Assembly (NCBI GenBank): GCA_041920415.1
Contig: JBHGYD010000053.1
Location: 6,744 to 70,743 of the forward strand
Reading direction: 5' to 3'
DNA: 64,000 nucleotides
Source: JBHGYD01 sp041920415
GTDB lineage: Bacteria > Bacillota > Bacilli > Bacillales > Anoxybacillaceae
Shown here: in pieces, positions 52,988 to 60,488 of the stretch
How the letters are laid out: the number at the start of each line of letters is the position of its first letter
Numbering within the stretch: the first letter of the stretch is position 1
Made by a program: the position numbers and the translations under genes
The notes under the pieces: generated by a model
What the model was told of the DNA's origin: nothing
The model's database searches: none
What the model saw: the letters and a program-made list of their open reading frames with translations, nothing else

Positions 52988-54478
52988 TCAAGCTTCTATC
53001 TCATGTTTTTGTTTTAACAAATGTTTCAAAGTTTTTCCTACAGCATTACGTGGGAGCCGCTCGACAAATTCTACTTCTTTCACGCATTTATATCCAGCCA
53101 AAACGTTTTTGCATGTTTGTATCACATCTTCTTTCGTCAAATCTGCACCTTTTTCTTTGACAATAAACGCTTTTGGGATTTCTCCCCATTGTGGATCAGG
53201 AAGACCAACTACCGCCACTTCCACTACCCCAGGAATTGTATTAATGACCGCTTCGAGCTCAGCTGAATAAATATTTTCTCCTCCACTAATAATCATGTCT
53301 TTTAAACGGTCAATAACATAGAGATAACCATCTTCATCCATTTTCCCTAGATCACCTGAATGATACCAGCCGTTTTTCAAGACATTTTTCGTAGCATCAG
53401 GATTGTTCCAATACCCTTTAAACACCTGCGGACCAAAACAAACAATTTCTCCAACTTCACCTGTCGGCAATTCTTGGCCGCTTTTTGGATCAACGATTTT
53501 TATTTTTCCTCCAAAAACAGCCTTTCCCATTGAGTGGAACTTATGTTCATCCATCTCTTTCCGCCAAAATGATACAGCTCCTGTATATTCAGTAATGCCA
53601 TATACTTGTTGAATTTGTATACCTAAGTCTTCATATGCTTTAATTAAATTTGGTGAAACAGCTGATGCTCCGCATGTTATATTTCTCAAAGATGAAATAT
53701 GATATTGATTTTGGTTAAAAGAGCTCAACATAAATGTTAACATCGTAGGCACAGACATCATCGTAGTAATCTGTTCTCTCTCTATGATTTCCCATACCTT
53801 TTGAGGATGAAATTCTTCCATCAAAATGGTCGTAGCTCCTACATGTATATTAGCCATTATCGGCATAAAACCACCAATATGGAAAAAAGGTGCGACAGCT
53901 AAAAAACGGTCTTGGTACCACCAATCAACCGTTGAAATTAAGCCTACTGATGCGGAATACAGATTTCGGTGGGAAATCATCGCCCCCTTCGGTTTTCCTG
54001 TCGTTCCAGATGTATACATTAATAAAATTATTTCGTCACCGCCGCTTACCATAACCGGCTCTTCTGTTGAAAGAGATGCCATATAATAGTCCATTTTATC
54101 TGTACTCAAATAATTTTTTAAAGATGTTCTTTCTTTTAATAGTTCGATGATGTTCGAAAAATGGTCATCATAAATTAACAGGGAAGCAGCACTGTCTTGT
54201 AAAATAAACTCCATTTCATTGACAGTTAAGCGCCAATTAATCGGAATCGTAATGACGCCGATTTTAGCAGCGGCAAAAAACACTGTAATAAATTCCTCGT
54301 TATTTTTGCACAGCAGTCCCACTCTTTCTCCTGGTCTTATACCAATGCTTCGCAAAAAAGCCGCAAACCGATTCACCCGTTCATTCATTTCTGCAAACGT
54401 ATATCTTTTTCTACCAACAAATCCTTCCTTTTTAGGTGATAAAACACTGCGATGTAGCAAAAATTCACCAATATTCAT
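52988..54478 (-). CDS. Acyl-CoA synthetase (AMP-forming)
   Basis: A 496-residue ANL-superfamily ligase. It has the P-loop YTSGTTGKPKGA, the YGITEY motif, the hinge region YLYVIDRLKDMIISGGENIY and the C-terminal catalytic Lys in PRNAVGKTLK. It activates a carboxylic acid, probably a medium- or long-chain fatty acid, with ATP and CoA. GGGAGG precedes the ATG. It follows an acyl-CoA dehydrogenase gene by 15 bp, which supports a short fatty-acid oxidation operon. Substrate length cannot be inferred. Confidence 0.92.
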   Translation of the reverse strand: MNIGEFLLHRSVLSPKKEGFVGRKRYTFAEMNERVNRFAAFLRSIGIRPGERVGLLCKNNEEFITVFFAAAKIGVITIPINWRLTVNEMEFILQDSAASLLIYDDHFSNIIELLKERTSLKNYLSTDKMDYYMASLSTEEPVMVSGGDEIILLMYTSGTTGKPKGAMISHRNLYSASVGLISTVDWWYQDRFLAVAPFFHIGGFMPIMANIHVGATTILMEEFHPQKVWEIIEREQITTMMSVPTMLTFMLSSFNQNQYHISSLRNITCGASAVSPNLIKAYEDLGIQIQQVYGITEYTGAVSFWRKEMDEHKFHSMGKAVFGGKIKIVDPKSGQELPTGEVGEIVCFGPQVFKGYWNNPDATKNVLKNGWYHSGDLGKMDEDGYLYVIDRLKDMIISGGENIYSAELEAVINTIPGVVEVAVVGLPDPQWGEIPKAFIVKEKGADLTKEDVIQTCKNVLAGYKCVKEVEFVERLPRNAVGKTLKHLLKQKHEIEA

Positions 54479-54493
54479 TTCTTATTTCCTCCC

Positions 54494-56068
54494 TTAAACG
54501 GTTACATTTTCGCTTGATACAATAGGTTCGTTTCCAACTTCTTTCAATACCATCCTTTGATATTCATAGAAAAGTTGTTCACAAAATAATTCCCATTCTT
54601 TTGCATTGGCTACCGTTTCTTCTGTGACTTCTCCAAAAATCGGCACAGATAAACAGCGTTTCAACATTTGCACTAGTTCTTTTACAATCCCATCTTCTGT
54701 ATTTGACAAAAGATTTCGAACAAAATCTTCAGGGCGATACCATTCTTCTGCTTTTTTTAAGTCACGGTAAATTTGGGCCAGAAGAACGTTTCGAGGGCCT
54801 TCCCATAATTCATTTACGATAGCATCGCGGAATAAGCGAGGAATAGAGGAAAAATCTTCCATGACTCCATGTCCTCCGAAAATCGAAATAGCCTTTCTCA
54901 ATGATTCAACCGCTTCCTTGGAAGCACAAATCTTTTGCAATAAAATCAATTCTCTTACTTCCAATTGTGAGGATCTGTCTGAATCACGATTTAATTGGTG
55001 AAACAAATCGTGGATTTTGAATGCAGTAACTGTCACCCGTTTTGCTGCTTCTTCCATTGCTTCAAGTTGTCCCTTTGCTAACGGAAACTCGTCAATCTTT
55101 CTTCCAAATACTTCCCGAAACTTAGCATACAGCTTTGTCTCTCTTGCTGTTCGCATTAAAAAGGCTCCACTGGCTAAACCGATATCTAATCTTGAACGAG
55201 TTAACACGATACTTACAGCAATGGCTACACCACGATGTAACGGACCAATTGGATAAGCGATCGCTCCATCATAATCAATTTCAGCAGTCGGCAATTCGCA
55301 AGTGCCCAACTTCCATTTTAAGCGGTTGATAACAAATCCGTTTCGTTTTTCTCGCTCTTTATCATCAGGTAACCATGAAGGAACAATAAAAACGCCAATT
55401 TGGTTTGTACCTTCTACTCTTGCAGTCACAACCGCATAATCGGCGTGAACAGCAGAACAGAAAAATTTATTGCCGTAAAGTCTGTAAACTTTCCCATCCG
55501 GCACAGCTTTTAACACATTCGCTGGAATATTTGAACCGCCTTGAATTTCCGACATATACTGTGCGCCGATTCCAAAATCGCCATCTATTCCTTCCTTACA
55601 GTGAAGAAGAATTTGCTGTAGTTCTCTATTTAATTCATCTTGAAAATGCTCCAACAAAGCAACTAAACCATCTGTGCAGGCAAGCGGGCACATAATTCCC
55701 GATTCCCCATTTTGATGAAGAAGGTAACGTTTAAACATTTGTTCTTTTGGAGAGGTTTTGCTGGAAAATAGTCTTTCTTGAAATACTTCTTTTTCAAGTA
55801 TTAACATCTCGTTGGGGCGAATAATTCGATCTATACGCTCATTGTAGGCATTAAAGTGTTGAACATGAGGACGAACTTCGATGCGGGCAATTTGTTCTGA
55901 TAGTTTTCTGTATCGAAAAGAAGTCTTTTTTGAAAACGAAGATAGCGAATCATGCATCTCCTTCCAATCATCCTTAAAAAAATGTTTCACCACTTTTTGT
56001 AAAAAAGGATTGTCTGCATAATCATCATAGCTGTCACGTTTTTCTAAAAACTCTCGAAAGCTATACAT
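54494..56068 (-). CDS. Acyl-CoA dehydrogenase, AidB-like
   Basis: A 524-residue flavoprotein, longer than ordinary acyl-CoA dehydrogenases and like the AidB/long-form group. Visible motifs are AQYMSEIQGGSNIPANV (FAD-binding middle strand), LKWKLGTCELPTAEI and the C-terminal ISIFGGHGVMEDFSSIPRLFRDAIVNELWEG. It probably introduces a 2,3 double bond into an acyl-CoA made by the downstream ligase. The ATG at 56068 has GAGGGG 12 bases upstream; an upstream extension lacks a site. It is the first gene after the palindrome-bearing promoter. Confidence 0.88.
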   Translation of the reverse strand: MYSFREFLEKRDSYDDYADNPFLQKVVKHFFKDDWKEMHDSLSSFSKKTSFRYRKLSEQIARIEVRPHVQHFNAYNERIDRIIRPNEMLILEKEVFQERLFSSKTSPKEQMFKRYLLHQNGESGIMCPLACTDGLVALLEHFQDELNRELQQILLHCKEGIDGDFGIGAQYMSEIQGGSNIPANVLKAVPDGKVYRLYGNKFFCSAVHADYAVVTARVEGTNQIGVFIVPSWLPDDKEREKRNGFVINRLKWKLGTCELPTAEIDYDGAIAYPIGPLHRGVAIAVSIVLTRSRLDIGLASGAFLMRTARETKLYAKFREVFGRKIDEFPLAKGQLEAMEEAAKRVTVTAFKIHDLFHQLNRDSDRSSQLEVRELILLQKICASKEAVESLRKAISIFGGHGVMEDFSSIPRLFRDAIVNELWEGPRNVLLAQIYRDLKKAEEWYRPEDFVRNLLSNTEDGIVKELVQMLKRCLSVPIFGEVTEETVANAKEWELFCEQLFYEYQRMVLKEVGNEPIVSSENVTV

Positions 56069-56120
56069 ACTATTTCTTGTCCCCTCTCGACACAAAATTC
56101 TAAAATGTATAACAATCATA

Positions 56121-56183
56121 ATTTTACAAAAAATAACCTTCTTTAGTCAACAAAGTTTAAATATGTAAACATTGTTTACATAT
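56121..56183 (-). promoter_or_regulatory. Promoter and 23-bp palindrome upstream of the acyl-CoA operon
   Basis: On the minus strand TTGACT and TAAAAT are 18 bp apart, a good sigma-A promoter (56121-56150). Ten bases upstream is a perfect palindrome with 11-bp arms, ATATGTAAACA, around one central base (56161-56183). It is a likely regulator site, with the nearby TetR protein as one candidate. A plus-strand mini-ORF starts 20 bp on its other side. Confidence 0.7.
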
Positions 56184-56202
56184 TATTGCTTGAGAGGATT
56201 AA

Positions 56203-56259
56203 ATGAAATCCGGCTCTTCTATCCCCATTTTCATAAACGAAAAGGTTTTTATGGGTTAA
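56203..56259 (+). CDS. Possible 18-residue microprotein with own terminator
   Basis: An ATG with GAGAGGATT upstream opens a frame encoding MKSGSSIPIFINEKVFMG, and a strong terminator follows within five bases of its stop. It begins just beyond the palindromic operator, so it could be a divergent regulated transcript. The frame is too short to judge by composition, and a non-coding RNA is equally possible. Confidence 0.25.
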   Translation: MKSGSSIPIFINEKVFMG

Positions 56260-56263
56260 AACA

Positions 56264-56302
56264 AAAAAGGAAGCCTAAACGTAAATTTTAGGTTTCCTTT
56301 TT
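56264..56302 (+). terminator. Orphan strong terminator
   Basis: AAAAAGGAAGCCTAAA pairs with TTTAGGTTTCCTTTTT over 16 bp with one G-U pair. No ordinary gene ends here, which suggests a short transcript starting near the palindrome at 56161. The remaining 56303-56529 shows no gene. Confidence 0.75.
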
Positions 56303-56529
56303 ATCAGTGAATTTGATTCACCCCAACATAACGGTTTGATTTTCATTTCACTTTCATTCCCACATTTTTTCAAAAATCGAACTCATGAAGACAGACATCG
56401 ATGGCAACCGATCATTCGGCAGAATTATTTAAACAAAGACGGTATTGTACTGCTCTTGTTATTGTTTGTGTGAAAACAGACGCTTGACCTTAGTCCCTCC
56501 TTTATCTTACCGAACAACAAATAAAAAGA

Positions 56530-56796
56530 ATGTTGAAACTTGTCGGAAAAAAGATTAAAAGATTCATAAAAAGGAAATGGAATTATTTATCAATGATGTG
56601 CAAAAATATAATAAAAGCAGGAGGTGAGAAAAAGGGGTGGGGCATATTCATTGCCGGACTGCTTCTCCTAGGGTTCTTGATTGATCTTATCGCTAAAAAA
56701 GAAATATTCAAATCGATTCTGAACAAGGAGCAAAAAATGCTTCAGATTCTGAAAGAATTTACATCGAAACTTACATGCACATCACAAACATTCTGA
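56530..56796 (+). CDS. Possible small membrane protein, 88 residues
   Basis: Not recognised. The frame has a very basic N-terminus (KKIKRFIKRKW), one hydrophobic helix (GIFIAGLLLLGFLIDLIA, about residues 38-55) and a charged helical end. The assigned ATG lacks a good ribosome binding site. GGAGGTGAG lies inside the frame at about 56620, but no suitable in-frame start follows before the helix. It may be a decayed or chance frame. Confidence 0.3.
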   Translation: MLKLVGKKIKRFIKRKWNYLSMMCKNIIKAGGEKKGWGIFIAGLLLLGFLIDLIAKKEIFKSILNKEQKMLQILKEFTSKLTCTSQTF

Positions 56797-56928
56797 CACC
56801 AATTTTTTATAATCCTTTTTCTGTCTGAGCGTAACAGACACCTTATGAACGAAATAATAAATGTTTTTTCAGGGTATGTACAGGTACCTGACCCTAAATA
56901 ATCTTCTAACAAAGATAGGAGTGGGACA

Positions 56929-57858
56929 ATGAAAACAGCTGCTGTATTCGGAGCTACCGGTGGAATGGGGAATGCCCTTGTGGAAGCTCTTGTGAAAAGA
57001 GGGATTTCCGTCATTGCTTTTGCACGCTCAGAACACGTCTTATTAGAAAAACAAAAAAGATGGGGAGCTTTAGCCATCCCGATGATCGGCGATGCAATGA
57101 ATCCGGAAGATGTTAGGAAAGCCGTCACAAAAGCTGATCTTGTCTTCCATGCCATAAACATACCTTATCAGCATTGGGATCCTAACCTCACGATAATCCT
57201 CTCTAATATTCTGGAAGCATGTCGGTTTGAGAATAAACCTTTCATCTATGTTGACAATATTTATTCCTATGGAATACAGGACCGCAAAACTACTGAATCT
57301 GCACCAAAGAATCCACACACAAAAAAAGGAAAGTTACGGTTAAAGCTATTGGAACAAATCGAGCAGTCTGGAGTTCAGTACTTAATTGCACACTTCCCCG
57401 ACTTTTATGGTCCAAACGCCGGCAATACGCTACTCCACTTTACTTTTCAGCAGATGCTAAAAAAGAAAACGGCTTTCTATGTTGGAAATACATCCATTGA
57501 AAGAGAGTTTATCTACATAAAAGATGGAGCCGAAGCATTAGTAGAGCTGTCGCTAAGAGAAGACTCCTTTGGGCAGGCATGGAACATTCCTGGAGCCGGT
57601 ACGATTTCTGGAAAGGAAATTGCCAAGATAGCTGGAGAATATTTAAAAAAAGAAATCCGCGTAAAGCCGATATATAAATGGATGATTCAATTCGTTGGCT
57701 TATTTAACTCCTTCATGAGAGAATATGCTGAAATGATGTATTTGAACGAAAAACCCGTTGTATTAGACGGCAGCAAGTATGAAAGATTGATAGGTCCCGT
57801 TCCGCGAACGCCCTATGAGATAGGAATCAGAGAAACATTAAAACAGATGAAGTCGTAA
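56929..57858 (+). CDS. NAD-dependent epimerase/dehydratase-family (atypical SDR) protein
   Basis: A 309-residue Rossmann-fold protein. The nucleotide-binding motif is VFGATGGMGNALVEAL at the N-terminus, and later motifs are VDNIYSYG (in place of the usual YxxxK context), HFPDFYGPNAG and REFIYIKDGAEALVEL. These fit the extended or atypical short-chain dehydrogenase group, which acts on nucleotide sugars or serves as NAD(P)-binding sensors. The substrate cannot be named. The ATG follows TAGGAGTGGG. It is monocistronic, with a terminator-like hairpin at 57865-57920. Confidence 0.85.
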   Translation: MKTAAVFGATGGMGNALVEALVKRGISVIAFARSEHVLLEKQKRWGALAIPMIGDAMNPEDVRKAVTKADLVFHAINIPYQHWDPNLTIILSNILEACRFENKPFIYVDNIYSYGIQDRKTTESAPKNPHTKKGKLRLKLLEQIEQSGVQYLIAHFPDFYGPNAGNTLLHFTFQQMLKKKTAFYVGNTSIEREFIYIKDGAEALVELSLREDSFGQAWNIPGAGTISGKEIAKIAGEYLKKEIRVKPIYKWMIQFVGLFNSFMREYAEMMYLNEKPVVLDGSKYERLIGPVPRTPYEIGIRETLKQMKS

Positions 57859-57934
57859 AAAAGAGCCTGTCACCTCCCGAACGTCTAGAAATCTTCAAAA
57901 AACTCGGATAGTGACAGTGTACGGTGTCAAGTAA

Positions 57935-58400
57935 AATTTTTTGATTTTTAGGTATGCCAAACGGGAGTGAGCCTTCAAGGGATGCCCTATCGATCTACTA
58001 GATGGAAAACATGAATAGAAACCTTTTCGATTACACCAAGTATATCAAGAAAAGCAAATGCCCATTGATAATACGTGTATCGAAAGCTTTTTCTCCTATA
58101 TGAAAACAGAGATCCAATAAGAATGACAAGCGTTGAAAGACCTAGAGGACGCAAAAAGCCTGATTCATGATTACATTCGGTATTATACCAACGTATACAA
58201 AAGGTTTTCAGTTATCAAACACCGGCTCAATACGCGCAAGTAAGTTAAAGAACGAGCATAGGAGGACTATGTTTTCTCCTTCTCATCTTGATTACCTATT
58301 CTTAGAACTCCGAAAAGATGAGAAAAGGAAAGGAGCCAGAGCTGTTTAGACTCTGACTCCCCTACTTAACTGATTTGTATACTTTCGGGTCAAAATACAC
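57935..58400 (+). pseudogene. Degenerate IS3-family transposase remnant
   Basis: The clearest of three related relics. Around 58087-58119 the translation AFSPI/SFFSYMKTEIQ is the hallmark of IS3-family OrfB C-termini. It is followed in broken frames by LEDAKSLIHDYIRYY and a typical terminal segment. Upstream fragments (TKYIKKSKCPL) match the integrase core. Stops and frameshifts interrupt it. The 3' end, with CTCCTTCTCATCTTGAT, matches the relics at 13.05 and 60.28 kb. It fills most of the 57859-58528 gap. Confidence 0.7.
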
Positions 58401-58528
58401 AGACACAAGTTCAAACAATAGGCCGATCTCCTCATCTCACTTTTTCCAATTTTCGATAAGATATTTATACTGCTTTTATATTTAATAGTACTTTAGATGT
58501 TAACTTAGCAAATGAGGAGATGACAACC

Positions 58529-59833
58529 ATGAATTTCACATTTTTTAGGGAAAAAAGAGAAAATTCAAATGCTGCTATCGCTGAAGTTCTGAGCAGTCCA
58601 GCTTCTCCGGTTCGCCTTCAAGATGCAGTAATGGATAAACAGCTAGAAATGATTGAATTAACAAAACGGGATTTAGCTCTGTTAACGGAGTTAAAACCAT
58701 TTATTGAGGAAAAAATCGATTTTATCGCAACACGTTATTACGATACTTTACAAAAAGAGCAGTCTCTACTTGAAATTATTAATCGGCACAGTTCTGTCGA
58801 TCGTTTGAAGCAGACACTGAAAATCCATATCATCGAAATGTTTAGCGGGAAAATCGATGAGGAATTTATTTCAAAACGGGCGCGCATTGCTGTTACTCAT
58901 TTGCGAATCGGCTTATTGCCAAAATGGTATATGTGCGCGTTTCAACAGCTGCTTTTATCCATTTTGGAAGTGATTTCACCGCACATTCGCGATCCGCATA
59001 TGCTAATGGAAGCGATAAAATCGATTACGAAAATACTAAATTTCGAGCAGCAGCTTGTCTTAGAACAATATGAGAAGGCAAACGAAGAAGCTCGACTTCA
59101 AACAGAACAGTTGAAAAATGAACTAAAAGAGCAGCTGAAAGCAACAATGCAAGAGCTTTCCAGTGTATCAAGCGAAGTGAGCTCTTCCGTTTTTGAATTG
59201 GCTAATCAGGCAAAAGGAATTTTAAATTTTGCTGAAGAAGCATCAGCCATTGCGGATTTGAGCGAACGTCAGTCTGTTGAAGGACAGCAGAAATTACAAA
59301 ACCAACTGTCAACAATCAACAGTATTGAAGCGATGATGACGAAAATCCAGACAGAAATGCAGAGTTTACAGCAGTCCGCTAATAAAATTGAAAACATCAA
59401 TAGCCTTGTCACTGCCATTGCCGATCAAACGAACATGTTATCGTTAAATGCTTCCATTGAAGCGGCACGAGCGGGGGAACATGGAAAAGGATTTGCTGTC
59501 GTAGCGAATGAGGTACGCAATTTAGCGTCACAAACAAAACAATCGGTCTCTGGTGTGACGGAAATATTAAATGAAATCAACAAAAAAATGAACATCATTT
59601 CTGACTCATTACAATCGATGGTAACGTTAGTTGCGGAAGGCACGGATGATATGGAAAAAATCAATCAATTTTTTGATACATTTGCGGCATCTCTCAAACA
59701 AATTCGCGAACAAAACCGTCGCATCGACCATGAAATGAAACAATATGTTCACATCGTAACAGAAATTAACGAAGCAGTCTCTAATGTGGCTACTTCAGCC
59801 GAACAATTGGAGAGAATGACTTACCAATTATAA
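58529..59833 (+). CDS. Second soluble globin-coupled transducer (HemAT-like)
   Basis: A 434-residue cytoplasmic sensor. The N-terminal globin-coupled domain (about residues 30-200) has the proximal His in IAVTHLRIGLLPKWYMCAF. A coiled coil and the methyl-accepting tip follow, INSLVTAIADQTNMLSLNASIEAARAGEHGKGFAVVANEVRNLA. It would report oxygen or haem ligands to the chemotaxis kinase. I start at 58529, nine bases after GAGGAG; the ATG at 58520 touches that site. It differs considerably from the paralogue at 42.8 kb, so recent duplication is unlikely. A terminator hairpin lies at 59839-59875. Confidence 0.87.
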   Translation: MNFTFFREKRENSNAAIAEVLSSPASPVRLQDAVMDKQLEMIELTKRDLALLTELKPFIEEKIDFIATRYYDTLQKEQSLLEIINRHSSVDRLKQTLKIHIIEMFSGKIDEEFISKRARIAVTHLRIGLLPKWYMCAFQQLLLSILEVISPHIRDPHMLMEAIKSITKILNFEQQLVLEQYEKANEEARLQTEQLKNELKEQLKATMQELSSVSSEVSSSVFELANQAKGILNFAEEASAIADLSERQSVEGQQKLQNQLSTINSIEAMMTKIQTEMQSLQQSANKIENINSLVTAIADQTNMLSLNASIEAARAGEHGKGFAVVANEVRNLASQTKQSVSGVTEILNEINKKMNIISDSLQSMVTLVAEGTDDMEKINQFFDTFAASLKQIREQNRRIDHEMKQYVHIVTEINEAVSNVATSAEQLERMTYQL

Positions 59834-59838
59834 AAATA

Positions 59839-59875
59839 CCTGCCACTTCCCAAATGAAAGCTAGGGAGTGGCAGG
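59839..59875 (+). terminator. Terminator of the second HemAT-like gene
   Basis: CCTGCCACTTCCC pairs with GGGAGTGGCAGG six bases after the stop codon. The T run is weak, so efficiency is uncertain. Confidence 0.65.
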
Positions 59876-60084
59876 CAACAGAGTCCCCTTTCCTGAAAAG
59901 ACCTCATGAAAACCTCACTCGTACCATAATCAAAATTTCTTGTCACCCATTCTTTTATGATTATAACTGTATTTGAGCAAATTAAATCACATAAATTTAC
60001 AAACAAAAAATGGGCTAACCCGGTCATGAAAACAGCTCTGTTCAAAGCTTAATTTCACAGAAAAGAAACTTTTCTACAACACGA

Positions 60085-60400
60085 CTCAATAAAAAATCGG
60101 TCACGGACATCATCAAAATTCCTGCTGAAGACAAGAAACTCTTTGTTTCTGTCATCAATAATGGGATCGTAAGCTACTAAATGTCAGAACATACAATGTC
60201 CAACTGGTGGAAGATACACTCTTATTTACTTTGGAAATCAGAAACATAGGTGATTCATTCTCCATTCTGACCAAGACAGCTATGTTTTCTCCTTCTCATC
60301 TTGATCACCATTTACAAAAAAATGAGAAGAGAAAAAGAACCAGAGCTGTTTAGACTCTGATTCCTTATGGCTAGCCAAATATACTGTTAACTTTTCCATC
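60085..60400 (+). pseudogene. Third degenerate IS3-family remnant
   Basis: Fragments translate as KKLFVSVINNGIVSY and MSEHTMSNWWKIHSYLLWKSET, matching the integrase core and the relic at 12.7 kb (shared ATAATGGGATCGTA and ATGTCAGAA). The 3' end from 60283 matches the other relics. The catalytic residues are not in an open frame. It occupies much of the 59876-60488 gap; the rest shows no gene. Confidence 0.65.
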
Positions 60401-60488
60401 CACAATGCGCAGACGTTTTATCAAAACATTTGCCGCAATATGAGCGCAAACAGCGCTACTTCGCTTGGCAAATGGTATAGCAGGCGTT

